DNA from: JABJAG01 sp038137215
GTDB taxonomy: Bacteria > Pseudomonadota > Alphaproteobacteria > UBA6615
Length of the DNA: 63,150 nucleotides
Direction of reading: 5' to 3'
Assembly (NCBI GenBank): GCA_038137215.1
Contig: JAYQBG010000019.1
Location: 1-63,150, forward strand
The position numbers and the translations under genes were made by a program. Positions within the stretch are counted from its first letter, which is position 1. Every line of letters starts with the position of its first letter. Below, in pieces: positions 17,819 through 27,270 of the stretch. Under the pieces are notes generated by a model, which was not told where the DNA came from, did no database searches, and worked only from the letters and a program-made list of their open reading frames with translations.

Positions 17819-18502
17819 TCAAAAATCCGGATTGGCGTAGTGCTTGGGTGGCGGAATACCCGGAATATGATCGGCTAAGATCGGTCGCAGGCTGGGACGG
17901 GATTTGACCCGCGCATACCAGCTCCGTGCCTCCGGAAAATCTTCCCAGGGCACATCGCCGACATAGTCCACACAGGACATCTGCGCCGCCGCGGCCACAT
18001 CAGCCATGGAGAAGGTTTCACCCGCCAGCCAGTTCCGGCGTTCGATCAGGTATTCGATATAAGCCAGGTGGATCGCGATATTCGCGTGGCCAGCGCGGAT
18101 GGCGGATGACGACGGCGCACCCAGCCCGAGAAAGCGCTTGTTGATCTTCTCGTCCACCAGATTGAGCGTCACCTCGCGCTGAAACTTCAGGTCGAACCAG
18201 GCCGTCAGGCGGCGAATTTCCGCGCGCTCGGATGCGGTGCCACCCAGAAGGGCGGGTTCCGGCGCGGTATCCTCGAGATACTCACAGATCGACACCGAAT
18301 CCGCGAAGACCCGCGGTGGTTCATCGTCTTCGCCGGCCTCGATCAGCACGGGGACCTCGCCGGTCGGATTGAGCGCCAGAAACTCATCGCGCCGCTCCCA
18401 GACCTTTTCGAGCTCGAGCTCAAAGGGCAGCTTCTTCTCGGCCAGTACGATACGCACCTTGCGGGCGAAGGGGCATAGCCAGAGGTGGTAGAGGGTCCGC
18501 AT
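17819..18502 (-). CDS. Glutathione S-transferase family protein
   Basis: The 227-residue protein has the thioredoxin-like N-domain starting TLYHLWLCPFARKVRI, with a Cys-Pro at residues 10-11, the cis-Pro GEVPVL at about 47-52, and the glutathione-binding ADSVSICEYLE (Ser-Ile/acidic motif). The all-helical C-domain contains WLAGETFSMADVAAAA, the GST helix-6 N-cap. The active-site Cys points to an omega/beta-type or glutaredoxin-like enzyme rather than a Tyr or Ser GST. It is convergent with the TPR gene, 19 bp apart. Confidence 0.9.
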   Translation of the reverse strand: MRTLYHLWLCPFARKVRIVLAEKKLPFELELEKVWERRDEFLALNPTGEVPVLIEAGEDDEPPRVFADSVSICEYLEDTAPEPALLGGTASERAEIRRLTAWFDLKFQREVTLNLVDEKINKRFLGLGAPSSSAIRAGHANIAIHLAYIEYLIERRNWLAGETFSMADVAAAAQMSCVDYVGDVPWEDFPEARSWYARVKSRPSLRPILADHIPGIPPPKHYANPDF

Positions 18503-18664
18503 ATCGGCGTGACCCTAGACGAGAGGCGCGATTCAGGGAAAGCGGTCGCGTGGCAACCCGAATAATGCCGTACGTCGAATCGCCAGTCAGCGCACAAGTA
18601 TCCGCACGTCCAAACACCTACCGGCCTTTTGCCAACCACCACCCCGTCCAACGGATACGCTGAC

Positions 18665-19549
18665 ATGCGTGTGATATTTATCGGATCGGTTCTGTTCAGC
18701 CGTACGGTACTGGCGGCGCTGGCAAGCCTGCCCGGCGTCGAGATCGCGGGCGTGGTCACGCGGACCCGGGCGCCCCAGAGCGGCGACTTCGCCTGTCTGT
18801 CTTCGGATGCCGAGGCGCTGGATGTGCCCTGTCTGACCGCCGATGACTGCACCGATTCAGAGCTGGAAGACTGGATTCGTCAAACCGCCCCCGACGTCAT
18901 CTCCTGTATCGGCTGGAACCGTTTGCTGCGTGCCAACATCCTGGATATTCCCGAGAAAGGTGTGGTCGGTTATCACCCCACGGCGCTGCCGGAAAACCGT
19001 GGCCGTCACCCGATCATCTGGGCGCTCGCCCTGGGTCTGGACCGCACCGCATCGAGCTTTTTTCTGATGGACACCGGCGCCGATACCGGCGCGATCATCG
19101 ACCAGGAAACCATCGCGATATCCCCGGACGACGACGCGGCGACTCTTTATGCACGGCTGGAAGAAATTGCGCCGGTCCAGATCAGACGCTTCGTCCCAAA
19201 ACTGCTAGATGGCAGCCTGATCCCGCAACTCCAGAACCCGGAAGACGGCAACAGCTGGCGCTAGCGAACGCCCTCCGATGGCCAAATCGACTGGCGTATG
19301 TCCGCGCATACCATACAGAACCTGGTGCGCGCGCTGACTCACCCCTATCCGGGCGCGACCTGCCGCCATGCAGAGAATGACGTGATCATCTGGAAAGCCG
19401 AAGTGGTGACGGGAACGCCACAAAATCTGGAACCCGGAAAGGTTCTCGAGTCCGGTTCGAACGGCGTCCTCGTCAAATGCGGAACTGACGCCCTGCGGAT
19501 TGTCACACACACATTCGACCCCCTTCCCCAACCCGGGAGTTATCTATGA
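18665..19549 (+). pseudogene. Formyltransferase (Fmt/ArnA-type) with an in-frame TAG
   Basis: The first part (residues 1-199) has the formyl-THF fold: MRVIFIGSVLFSRTVL, the SCIGWNRLL segment, and GYHPTALPENRGRHP with the catalytic-type N-x-H/D arrangement shifted to the LPENRGRHPI motif. TAG at 19262-19264 interrupts NSW-R-*-R-T-P; relatives have NSWRKR or similar. The frame then continues through DGQIDWRMSAHTIQNLVRAL to the true end at 19549. Read through, the product is 294 residues. It overlaps the PIG-L gene by ATGA, so the two were one operon; the pair suggests deacetylation then N-formylation of an amino sugar (inference). Confidence 0.87.
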
Positions 19550-20218
19550 GTTGCGTTTTGGTTGTCGCGCCCCATCCCGACGACGAAACCCTGGGCTGCG
19601 GGGGCGCCATTCTTCGGCATATCGCACGCGGCGACGAGGTTCATTGGTGCATCGTCACCGGAAGGCATGAAGAGGCCGGGTACAGTGCGGATCAGATCAG
19701 CGCCCGGGCCGCCGCGATCCATGATGTCGCGGCCCATTACGGTTTTGCCGAAACCCACGCGCTGGGTTTTTGCCACAGCGGAACTCGACCGGCTGCCCCG
19801 TTCAGAACTGGTTTCGGCCATGGCGGGCGTGATCTCGCAGGTGGCTCCCCAAAGGGTCTATCTGCCCCACCCCGCCGACAGTCACAGCGACCACCGGGTG
19901 ACCTTTGAGGCCGCCGCCGCGCCGACGAAATGGTTTCGCCAGACTTCGGTCCGTGAAGTTCTGGCCTACGAGACCCTTTCCGGGACAGGCTTCGGGATCG
20001 ACCCCAGCACCCAAGCATTCCGGCCAAACGTCTACATCGATATTTCCGACCACCTGGAAGCCAAAATGGCCGCGCTCTCGTTTTATCATGAGGAGTTTGC
20101 GCCGCACCCGTTCCCGCGGAGCGCGGACGGGGTCCGGGCACAGGCAACACTGCGCGGCGGTGAATCGGGGTGCCTTGCGGCGGAGGCCTTCATGCTGCTC
20201 CGCGCGCTGGAACGCTAA
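19546..20218 (+). pseudogene. PIG-L/LmbE-family deacetylase with a one-base frameshift
   Basis: The start VVAPHPDDETLGCGG carries the PHPDD zinc-binding motif of LmbE/PIG-L N-deacetylases. At a run of five T (19767-19771) the frame shifts: four T would read ALGFATAELDRLP and join the second half. The second half has YLPHPADSHSDHRVTF, with the HSDH zinc ligand, and a normal end. The restored protein would be 223 residues. It is coupled to the formyltransferase by a 4-bp overlap. The single-base change in a homopolymer could be a sequencing error. Confidence 0.87.
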
Positions 20219-20379
20219 TCACCGGACTTCTTTCCGCGTCCAAACCCCCAGCCCAGGACCGTCACACAGAAGGCGACGATCACCCAGATGAAGGTGAGCA
20301 GCAACGCGATCAGTCCAACGGGCGGAACGACGAAAATCAGAACAATCGAGACGAAAAAGGCGGCGAGTGCGACGGCCAT
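20215..20379 (-). CDS. Small 54-residue double-helix membrane protein
   Basis: This short gene begins ATG at 20377-20379, two bases after the esterase stop codon, and ends TAG at 20215-20217. The product opens MAVALAAFFVSIVLIFV, turns at VPPVGLIALLL, has a second helix FIWVIVAFCVTVLGWG, and ends in a basic GRGKKSGD tail. It is thus a small hairpin membrane protein. The tight spacing to the upstream esterase supports translation. Its stop overlaps the stop of the convergent PIG-L gene. No family is recognised. Confidence 0.65.
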   Translation of the reverse strand: MAVALAAFFVSIVLIFVVPPVGLIALLLTFIWVIVAFCVTVLGWGFGRGKKSGD

Positions 20380-20381
20380 GA

Positions 20382-21356
20382 TCAGGACGTCCCGAGATGC
20401 TTACCGAGAAACGCCGCGAGATCCCCGATCATCCGCCGGGCCTCGTCAATCTCGGATGAAAACCCGAAAAAGGCGTGCATGACACCGGGATAGACCACCA
20501 GCTCATGCGGGTGTTCGGCGGCCTTGAGATTGTCGGCAAAGGTCAGGGAATCGTCCCGGATCGGATCGAGCTGGGCGGCCGAGACAAACACCGGCGGCAG
20601 GCCCGCCGGGTCGGCCTTGGCCGCAAACGCGCGCGGGTCTTCGCGGTCGGCTTCGTTGGGCAGGTAATCGTCATAGACGAGCCTGGTGTATTCGGTGGTG
20701 AGCATGAAATCGCCGCCGCCGAGCTCGTTCATGGAGTCCGACTCCAGATTGTAGTCGAGCACCCCGTAGAGCGAGGCGGCCGCCTTCAGCAGGTCACCCT
20801 TACCCTTATCCCGCAGGGTCATCGCCGTCCCCATGGCGACACTGGCACCCGCCGAGGCACCGCCGACCGCCATGCGGGAGGTGTCGAGACCCCATTCCCC
20901 GCCATGTTCGGCGAGCCACTTGACCACCGCCACGGCTTCGTTCACCGGATCGGGGAAGGTGTGTTCGGGGACATGCACATAATCGGCGCTGACAATGGCG
21001 CCGCCCCAGGCCTCGGCAATCTGGCGCAGTTGCAGATCGTTGGTCCGCGGGCTGCCGAGCTTGAATCCGCCGCCATGCAAATACACGAACACCGGCAGGT
21101 TATCCGCATCGGACGGCTTGTAGAGTGTGACAGGCACATCGCGGAACGGACCCGGAATCGTCCGGTCCTCGTCCACCGCCATGGTGGGGCCGCCCTCGTT
21201 CCAGATTTTACGAACCGCCTCAGCGCGCGCGCGCGCCTCATCGATACCCTCGCCGGGTCCCCCGCCTTCGGCCACCAGCTCGGCATTGCGCTTCAGAGCT
21301 GCGGCCTGTTGCGGATGAATCATGGCTTGCGGATTGTTGGCGGTTTCACTCGGCAT
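20382..21356 (-). CDS. HSL-type alpha/beta hydrolase (carboxylesterase)
   Basis: The 324-residue enzyme has the oxyanion-hole motif FVYLHGGGF at about residues 89-97, the nucleophile motif GGASAGAS near 167 (GxSxG as GASAG), and the acid and His in AQLDPIRDDS and GVMHAFFGF. This is the hormone-sensitive-lipase family (bacterial esterase family IV). Substrate is unknown, probably short acyl esters. A small membrane protein gene follows after 2 bp. Confidence 0.92.
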   Translation of the reverse strand: MPSETANNPQAMIHPQQAAALKRNAELVAEGGGPGEGIDEARARAEAVRKIWNEGGPTMAVDEDRTIPGPFRDVPVTLYKPSDADNLPVFVYLHGGGFKLGSPRTNDLQLRQIAEAWGGAIVSADYVHVPEHTFPDPVNEAVAVVKWLAEHGGEWGLDTSRMAVGGASAGASVAMGTAMTLRDKGKGDLLKAAASLYGVLDYNLESDSMNELGGGDFMLTTEYTRLVYDDYLPNEADREDPRAFAAKADPAGLPPVFVSAAQLDPIRDDSLTFADNLKAAEHPHELVVYPGVMHAFFGFSSEIDEARRMIGDLAAFLGKHLGTS

Positions 21357-21467
21357 GGTGTGCTCCCTGTCGTCAGTTGCCGGCTAACCTAAACGCTCCG
21401 GCGAAATCGGCAATCCCTGAACCTATGCTGTTTCAGCAGCTAAAAAGCATTTCGCCCGCATCCGGTC

Positions 21468-21809
21468 TTACAGGCTCCAGGTCCACAGGCCCATGACCGA
21501 AGACACGACATAGGCCGTCGGCCCCGCCACCATCAGAAGAAAGGCTGAAAACCGGATTTCATTTTCCTAGGTTCTGGGAACCGCCAGAAAGAACGCCGCA
21601 AAATTCAGAAGACATATAGCCAGCCCACCGATTTCCCAGGCCGCGCCACCGGTCGCAGCCAAATGCCCGATCACGGGCATCCCCAGGAAAATCGCACCGC
21701 AATAAAGTGTGAGAGCCAGCGTGTTGTAGTTGAAGCCGAAGGATACCGATCGCGGTGCCGGCTCCGGATCCGGCCGAACAGGCGCCTGCTCGCGCACCAC
21801 GCCTCGCAA
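21468..21809 (-). pseudogene. Small multi-helix membrane protein with an in-frame TAG
   Basis: The readable frame from about 21809 has helices YNTLALTLYCGAIFLG and WEIGGLAICLLNFAAFFLA, meets TAG at 21567-21569 after AVPRT, and continues in the same frame with ENEIRFSAFLLMVAGP and a last helix before TAA at 21468-21470. Continuation of a good membrane helix after the stop suggests one protein of about 113 residues. The start is uncertain (TTG at 21809; an upstream in-frame TAG also exists near 21847). The family is not recognised. The rest of 21357-22028 shows no other gene. Confidence 0.5.
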
Positions 21810-22028
21810 GCCGGAACCTGCCGACAGGGACGGCGCCCGCCGGCGCCACTAGGACCCCAGGCCAGCCTTCTGAACCGTCTTGTCGAGCCTTCGCGCCATG
21901 GGTTCCCGTCACACCACCAATGCTCACGACCCTAGCAGGTGTTCCGGCGATGCCCGAAGGTTAGTGTTTCGGCGACCCGCGAACGCGGTGTTATAAGCAG
22001 CGCTTCTCTCGTGTCCGGATTGGGCATC

Positions 22029-22832
22029 ATGCCACTGTTCGAAATCTTCGTCCTCGCCGCCATTCAGGGCATCACCGAATTTCTGCCGGTGAGTTCGTCC
22101 GGCCATCTGCGGATCGCCTCGGAATTCTTCGGCGTGTCCGAGAACACGCTGGTGATGGATGTCGCCGTGCATGTGGGGACCCTGTTTGCCGTCGCGCTGT
22201 ATTTCTGGCGCGATCTGTTTTCCATGGCCCGCGGCCTCTTCGATGCCGTACGCGGACGCCGCAATGACGGCGCGCGCCTAGCCGGCTTCCTGATTGCCGC
22301 CACCATCCCCATCGCGCTGGCGGGATATTTTGGAAAAGCACTCATCGAAACCGAACTGCGCACACTGGAGCTTGTCGCCTGGACCACAATCGGGTTCGGC
22401 CTTCTGCTGTTCCTGGCCGACCGGACGGCCATGCGGATATTGCGCCTCGACCATATGAACCTGTCGAATGCCATGATTATCGGGCTGGCCCAGGTGCTCG
22501 CCCTGATTCCCGGCACCAGCCGGTCGGGCATCACCATCACCGCCGCGCGGTTTCTGGGCTATGAGCGCACCGATGCCGCGCGATTTTCCATGCTGCTCTC
22601 GATACCCGCCATCGCCGGGGCGGGCCTGCTGGTGGGACTGCAACTGATTGAGAAGGGTGACCCGGTGCTGACACGCGGCGCGCTGGTCGCGGCCGGGCTG
22701 TCCTTCCTCGCCGCGCTGGCCGCCATCGCACTGTTCCTGCGGTGGCTGCGCTTCGCCGGGTTCGGCCCCTTCGTGATCTACCGGATCGCGATCGGCTGCC
22801 TTCTGCTGGCCTGGGTTTACGGAGCCTTCTAG
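22029..22832 (+). CDS. uppP: Undecaprenyl-diphosphatase (UppP/BacA)
   Basis: The 267-residue integral membrane enzyme has the two family motifs: QGITEFLPVSSSGHL near residue 14 (the E-rich plus serine-loop) and PGTSRSGITI near 163. About eight membrane helices are visible. It removes a phosphate from undecaprenyl-PP in the inner membrane so that the lipid carrier can be reused for peptidoglycan and O-antigen synthesis; this fits the many envelope genes in the window. The start chosen (ATG 22029) gives the typical short N-terminus. It is convergent with the NDUFA9-like gene. Confidence 0.97.
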   Translation: MPLFEIFVLAAIQGITEFLPVSSSGHLRIASEFFGVSENTLVMDVAVHVGTLFAVALYFWRDLFSMARGLFDAVRGRRNDGARLAGFLIAATIPIALAGYFGKALIETELRTLELVAWTTIGFGLLLFLADRTAMRILRLDHMNLSNAMIIGLAQVLALIPGTSRSGITITAARFLGYERTDAARFSMLLSIPAIAGAGLLVGLQLIEKGDPVLTRGALVAAGLSFLAALAAIALFLRWLRFAGFGPFVIYRIAIGCLLLAWVYGAF

Positions 22833-22846
22833 AGAAAGCGCGCCGA

Positions 22847-23797
22847 TCAGGACATGGGCGCCCGGCCGATACGGCCACCCTTTCGATACCGATGCACATA
22901 AGTCGGCAAGATGGTCTCGACCGCGGTGGGCTGAATCCCAAGCTCGCCGAATGAAAAAGCGTCGTCGCCGACCACATTGTCTTCACGCAGCGACTTCATG
23001 GAATCCCGGGTGACAGGCGGGTTCGGCAGACAGCCCAGAAACGTAGCCTGAATATCGCCCACGGCAAAGGGCAAGGGAATGAGAAACCGGTCGCGGCGAA
23101 TTTCGCTCAGCAGCAACTCCATGAGCTCCCGGAAGGTGTATACCTGCGGTCCGCCAAGCTCATAGGTTTTGCCGGCCGCCTTGTCATCAAACAACGTGGA
23201 CACCACCGCGTCGGCCACATCGGCCACATACACCGGCTGGAACCGCGTCTGTCCGCCTCCGAAGAGCGGCAGGGCCGGCAGGATGCGCGCCATGCCCCCG
23301 AACAGATTGAAGAAGCCGTCCTCCGGCCCGAAGATAACCGAGGGCCGGAGTATCACGGCACCCGGATAGGCCGCCCGCACGGCCTCCTCGCCGGCCGCCT
23401 TCGAACGCGAATATTCGGACAGCGCCGCGCGCGAGGCACCGATCGCCGATACATGCGCCAGGGATTTGCAGCCCGCCGCAGCAGCCGCCCGGGCAATGCG
23501 TTCCGGTGCTTCCACATGAACCGCCTTGAAGGTCTGGGATCCGCTTTCGGCCAGAATGCCGACCAGGCTGATTATGGCGTCGGACCCGTCCACGGCGCGT
23601 TGCACGTCGTCATCGTTCTTGATGTCGCAGGCTATCGGCGTGACCTGACTGACCTGGCCCAGGGTTCGAAGATGTTTGGCGCCTTCCGGGTCGCGTACGG
23701 CCGCACGCACCACCACGCCACGGTCGGCAAGCCGTTCGACCACGTAACGCCCGAGGAATCCCGATCCACCGAAAACCGTCACTTGCTGCAATTTCAT
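22847..23797 (-). CDS. NDUFA9-like NAD(P)H-binding protein (complex I-associated)
   Basis: The 316-residue protein (ATG at 23795-23797) opens VTVFGGSGFLGRYVVERL, an atypical-SDR NAD(P)-binding motif. It contains SEYSRSKAAGE with YxxxK, then ILRPSVIFGPEDGFFNLF, a signature of the NDUFA9/complex I 39-kDa-like family found in alphaproteobacteria and mitochondria. Members help assemble or stabilise complex I or act in quinone/ubiquinone biology. It is not beside nuo genes here. The longer N-terminus back to 23893 lacks similarity. Confidence 0.92.
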   Translation of the reverse strand: MKLQQVTVFGGSGFLGRYVVERLADRGVVVRAAVRDPEGAKHLRTLGQVSQVTPIACDIKNDDDVQRAVDGSDAIISLVGILAESGSQTFKAVHVEAPERIARAAAAAGCKSLAHVSAIGASRAALSEYSRSKAAGEEAVRAAYPGAVILRPSVIFGPEDGFFNLFGGMARILPALPLFGGGQTRFQPVYVADVADAVVSTLFDDKAAGKTYELGGPQVYTFRELMELLLSEIRRDRFLIPLPFAVGDIQATFLGCLPNPPVTRDSMKSLREDNVVGDDAFSFGELGIQPTAVETILPTYVHRYRKGGRIGRAPMS

Positions 23798-23952
23798 CGC
23801 TCTGCTCCAAAGCTGCCACATCTGGGCCGAACCGCTGTATAGCCTTGGCTTGCCGGTCGTGCCAAGCGCGGCAGTTGACACAAATGAGCGCAAGGCGCTA
23901 GCAACCGGCCGTTTTGCACCCTGGGTGCGCCACCATCGACCGGAACCGCATT

Positions 23953-24576
23953 TTGGATATCGAACTTCACCAGCACGACCTGCCCGACGGGCTTGATCTC
24001 GGCAACGTGATCGCCGTTGACACGGAAACCATGGGCCTCAACCTGATGCGTGACCGTCTCTGCCTTGTGCAGTTGTCCGCCGGGGACGGCGTGGCGCATC
24101 TCGTCCAGTTCCCCGCCAGCCAGGGCGATTCCTATGATGCACCCAACCTGAAGGCCCTGCTGGCCGACCGGAACCGCCTCAAGCTCTATCATTTCGCCCG
24201 GTTCGATCTTGCCGCCCTCCAGCGCTATCTCGGCGTCGATGCCTCGCCGCTCTACTGCACCCGGACCGCGTCACGGCTGGTGCGGACCTTCACCGACCGA
24301 CACGGACTGAAAGACCTGTGCCGGGACCTGCTGGGGGTCGAGATTTCCAAGCAACAACAGAGTTCGGACTGGGGCGCAGATACCCTGAGCCGGGAGCAGC
24401 AGGAATACGCCGCCAACGATGTCTTCTTCCTGCATGAGCTGAAATCCCGTCTCGATGTCATGCTGGAGCGCCACAACCGGATTGACCTTGCCCAGGCATG
24501 CTTCGACTTCCTGCCCGCACGCGCTGCGCTCGATCTTGCCGGCTGGCCGGATATCGATATTCTCGCCCATAGCTGA
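23953..24576 (+). CDS. Short RNase D-type 3'-5' exonuclease
   Basis: The product, about 207 residues from TTG 23953, is a single DnaQ-like exonuclease domain. It shows DTETMGL (Exo I, residues ~22-28), FARFDLAALQRYLG (Exo II) and YAANDVFFLHEL (Exo III, Y-x3-D), all DEDDy residues present. No HRDC domains follow, as in the half-length alphaproteobacterial RNase D used in RNA 3' trimming. The exact start is unsure: no ATG is near and a longer TTG start at 23914 is possible. Confidence 0.88.
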   Translation: MDIELHQHDLPDGLDLGNVIAVDTETMGLNLMRDRLCLVQLSAGDGVAHLVQFPASQGDSYDAPNLKALLADRNRLKLYHFARFDLAALQRYLGVDASPLYCTRTASRLVRTFTDRHGLKDLCRDLLGVEISKQQQSSDWGADTLSREQQEYAANDVFFLHELKSRLDVMLERHNRIDLAQACFDFLPARAALDLAGWPDIDILAHS

Positions 24577-24720
24577 CCCGTAGCGAAAACACCTTCGGCC
24601 AGGCGGTCGAAGTTTGACGATTCAAGGTATTCGCCGCATACTTCAACCAATTGATTCGCGTAGGTTTCTTGCGGATTTTGCGCGACCCGCAACCGTCTTG
24701 GCAATACGATCGGCACACCC

Positions 24721-25716
24721 GTGACAGGGACAGCAAAATCGAATCCGAAATCGACTGACGCCCACGCACGCGATATCGATGCCGCGCGCCGCGTGTTCCG
24801 TCTGGAAGCCGATGCGCTCGGCATGATGAGCGAGGCGCTGGACGAAAACTTCGTGCGCGCCGTGGATTTCATCGACAACGCCCAGGGCCGCACCGTCGTG
24901 ACCGGGATGGGAAAAAGCGGACACATCGCCCGCAAGATTTCTTCGACGCTGTCGAGCACGGGAACGCCCTCGTTTTTCGTTCATCCCGGTGAAGCCAGTC
25001 ATGGCGATCTGGGGATGATCGCCCGCGAGGATGTCGTGCTCGCACTTTCGAACTCCGGCGAGACCCAGGAACTGAGCGATGTGGTGAATTATTGCCGCCG
25101 CTTCGAAGTGCCGCTGATCTCGATTACGGCACGGCAGGAAAGCTCCCTGGCCGAGAACAGCGATTGCACCCTGCTCCTGCCGCCGGTGGCCGAAGCCTGT
25201 CCGATGGGCCTGGCGCCCACCACATCGACAACAGCGATGCTGGCACTGGGTGATGCGCTGGCCATTGCCCTGCTCGACCGGCGCGGCTTTACGGCCGAGG
25301 ATTTTCAGGTGCTCCATCCCGGCGGCAAGCTGGGTCAGAACCTGCTCCGGGTCGGCGATCTGATGCATGAGGGTGACAGCCTGCCCCTGATCGCCTCGGG
25401 CGAACAGGTCTCCGAAGCCCTGTTCCTGATGTCGAACAAGGGATTCGGCTGTGCCGGCGTCATCAACGACAGCGGCGAACTGATCGGTATGATCACCGAT
25501 GGCGACCTCCGGCGCCACATGTCCGACACATTGCTGCGATTAAGTTGCGGCGAGATCATGACCAGCAATCCCAAAACCATCCGCAGTCAGGCGCTGGCCT
25601 CCGAAGCTCTCGGACTGATGAATGCCAGCCAGATCACGAGCCTCTTCGTGGCCCAGGACAGGGTCCCGGTCGGGATTCTGCATATTCACGATTGCCTGCG
25701 CGCGGGGCTTGCCTGA
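24721..25716 (+). CDS. kdsD: Arabinose-5-phosphate isomerase
   Basis: The 331-residue enzyme starts at GTG 24721. The SIS domain carries VTGMGKSGHIARK (about 61-73) and SNSGET (about 111-116), and the conserved TTSTTAMLALGDALA. Two CBS domains fill the C-terminal third (from about VGDLMHEGD at 217). KdsD turns ribulose-5-P into arabinose-5-P, the first step of Kdo synthesis for LPS. It heads the run kdsD-lptC-lptA-lptB-rpoN, and lptC starts 7 bp downstream. Confidence 0.96.
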   Translation: MTGTAKSNPKSTDAHARDIDAARRVFRLEADALGMMSEALDENFVRAVDFIDNAQGRTVVTGMGKSGHIARKISSTLSSTGTPSFFVHPGEASHGDLGMIAREDVVLALSNSGETQELSDVVNYCRRFEVPLISITARQESSLAENSDCTLLLPPVAEACPMGLAPTTSTTAMLALGDALAIALLDRRGFTAEDFQVLHPGGKLGQNLLRVGDLMHEGDSLPLIASGEQVSEALFLMSNKGFGCAGVINDSGELIGMITDGDLRRHMSDTLLRLSCGEIMTSNPKTIRSQALASEALGLMNASQITSLFVAQDRVPVGILHIHDCLRAGLA

Positions 25717-25723
25717 TTTCGGC

Positions 25724-26425
25724 ATGAGCGAACCCGTCATCAACCCCACACCCGGCACCGAGAGCGACGAATCCCGGCGGTTGCGCCAGAGACGACTGAG
25801 CGATGCCCCCCGTGCAAGACGCAGCGGATTTGCGCGATCGCGGATCGTCACCACGATGAAATACGTGCTTCCGGGGCTTGCATTCGCAATGCTGATCCTG
25901 GTCGCTATCTGGCCAAAACTCTCGCCGGAAGAAGATCGCTTCCGGATCGATCTCGCCGCGGTCGGACCGGCCGGCGGGAGCAAACCGCAGGTGCTGAACC
26001 CGCGCCTTCAGGGGATCGATTCCGAGAAGCGACCGTTCAAGATCGTTGCCGATCTGGGGTCGCGGATTGAGGCCGAGGGCGGCGGCGAAATCTATGATCT
26101 GACCAATCCCAAGGCGGACATCGTCCTCAAGGACGGCTCGTGGATCGCCCTGAATGCCAATGACGGGAAGTTTCATTCCGCCTCGAACGTCCTGTTTCTG
26201 ACCGGCGATGTGAACCTGTTCCACGATCAGGGATACGAGTTCCAGACCTCCGCGGCGCGGGTCAATCTCAGATACAGCACGGCGTCGGGCGATGCGCCGG
26301 TGAACGGTCAGGGACCGTTTGGAATTCTCAATGCCGAAGGTTTCCGGGTTCTCGAATCGGGCGAACGTATTGTGTTTCTCGGTCCGGCCAATCTGACGGT
26401 TTTCGAAGGAGCGCCCCCGCAATGA
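25724..26425 (+). CDS. lptC: LPS export protein LptC
   Basis: The 233-residue protein has a basic cytosolic N-terminus (RRLRQRRLSDAPRARRS), one membrane anchor at about residues 48-64 (YVLPGLAFAMLILVAIW), and a periplasmic beta-jellyroll (OstA/LptC domain) with repeats such as NDGKFHSASNVLFLTG. LptC links the LptBFG motor to the LptA bridge. The N-terminal tail is longer than in E. coli, as usual in alphaproteobacteria. The stop overlaps the start of lptA by ATGA. Confidence 0.93.
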   Translation: MSEPVINPTPGTESDESRRLRQRRLSDAPRARRSGFARSRIVTTMKYVLPGLAFAMLILVAIWPKLSPEEDRFRIDLAAVGPAGGSKPQVLNPRLQGIDSEKRPFKIVADLGSRIEAEGGGEIYDLTNPKADIVLKDGSWIALNANDGKFHSASNVLFLTGDVNLFHDQGYEFQTSAARVNLRYSTASGDAPVNGQGPFGILNAEGFRVLESGERIVFLGPANLTVFEGAPPQ

Positions 26426-27270
26426 CGCACCTGAAAATGCTGCTGATCCTGACCGGGTTCGTCTGGTCATCGATGATCAGCCCGGCCCATGCCCAGTCGC
26501 TGGGGTTCAGCCAGCAGGGCGATGGTCCGATCCAGATCGAGGCCGATGACGGCATCGAATGGCAGCGCGCCAACCAGCTATATCTCGCGCGCGGCAATGC
26601 CAAGGCCGTGCAGGGCGGCGTGACGGTGGAGGCGGACGAGCTGATCGCCTATTACCGCCCCAACGCAGCCGGCGAGAACGAGATCTTCCGCATCGACGCA
26701 AATGGCAATGTCCGCATCATCTCGGCCGAAGAGGTCGCGCAGTCCGACAACGCGGTCTATGACATTGACGGGGGCGTACTCTTCCTGACGGGCGATACCG
26801 TCCGCCTCGACACCGCCCAGGACACCATTATCGCACGCGACAGTCTCGAATATTACGAACAGCGCCAGATCGCCGTGGCACGCGGTGACGCGCTGGCCAT
26901 CCGCGACAACCGGCGTCTTCGCGCCGACACACTGACCTCCCATTTCGGCGAAGGCGGTCGCAATGCGCAGATGGACCGGATCGAGGCCGACGGCAATGTT
27001 CTGGTATCGACCCCCACCGATATCGTGCGGGCCCAGAAAGGCGACTACGATCCCGATCGCGGTCTGGCAACGCTGACCGGAAATGTGAAAATCACACGGG
27101 GCGACACGCAATTGAACGGCGACCGTGCAGAGGTTAACTTGAAAACGGGTGAAAGCAGGCTGCTGTCATCGCGCTCTGGCGAGCGGGTGCGCGGCCTGTT
27201 TCTTCCCAAATCCAGATCCGGTGGCGGGTCCGGTCAACAGCCATCCACTGGCCCGAACGGGAACCAATGA
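26422..27270 (+). CDS. lptA: LPS transport periplasmic protein LptA
   Basis: The 282-residue protein has a cleavable signal peptide ending ISPAHAQ (about residue 25). The mature OstA-fold domain has the repeated strands IEADDGIEWQRANQLYLARGNA and LTGNVKITRGDTQLNGDRAEV. The C-terminus is a disordered Ser/Gly tail. LptA bridges LptC to the outer-membrane LptDE complex. The overlap with lptC and a 4-bp overlap with lptB indicate one tightly coupled operon. Confidence 0.94.
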   Translation: MTHLKMLLILTGFVWSSMISPAHAQSLGFSQQGDGPIQIEADDGIEWQRANQLYLARGNAKAVQGGVTVEADELIAYYRPNAAGENEIFRIDANGNVRIISAEEVAQSDNAVYDIDGGVLFLTGDTVRLDTAQDTIIARDSLEYYEQRQIAVARGDALAIRDNRRLRADTLTSHFGEGGRNAQMDRIEADGNVLVSTPTDIVRAQKGDYDPDRGLATLTGNVKITRGDTQLNGDRAEVNLKTGESRLLSSRSGERVRGLFLPKSRSGGGSGQQPSTGPNGNQ

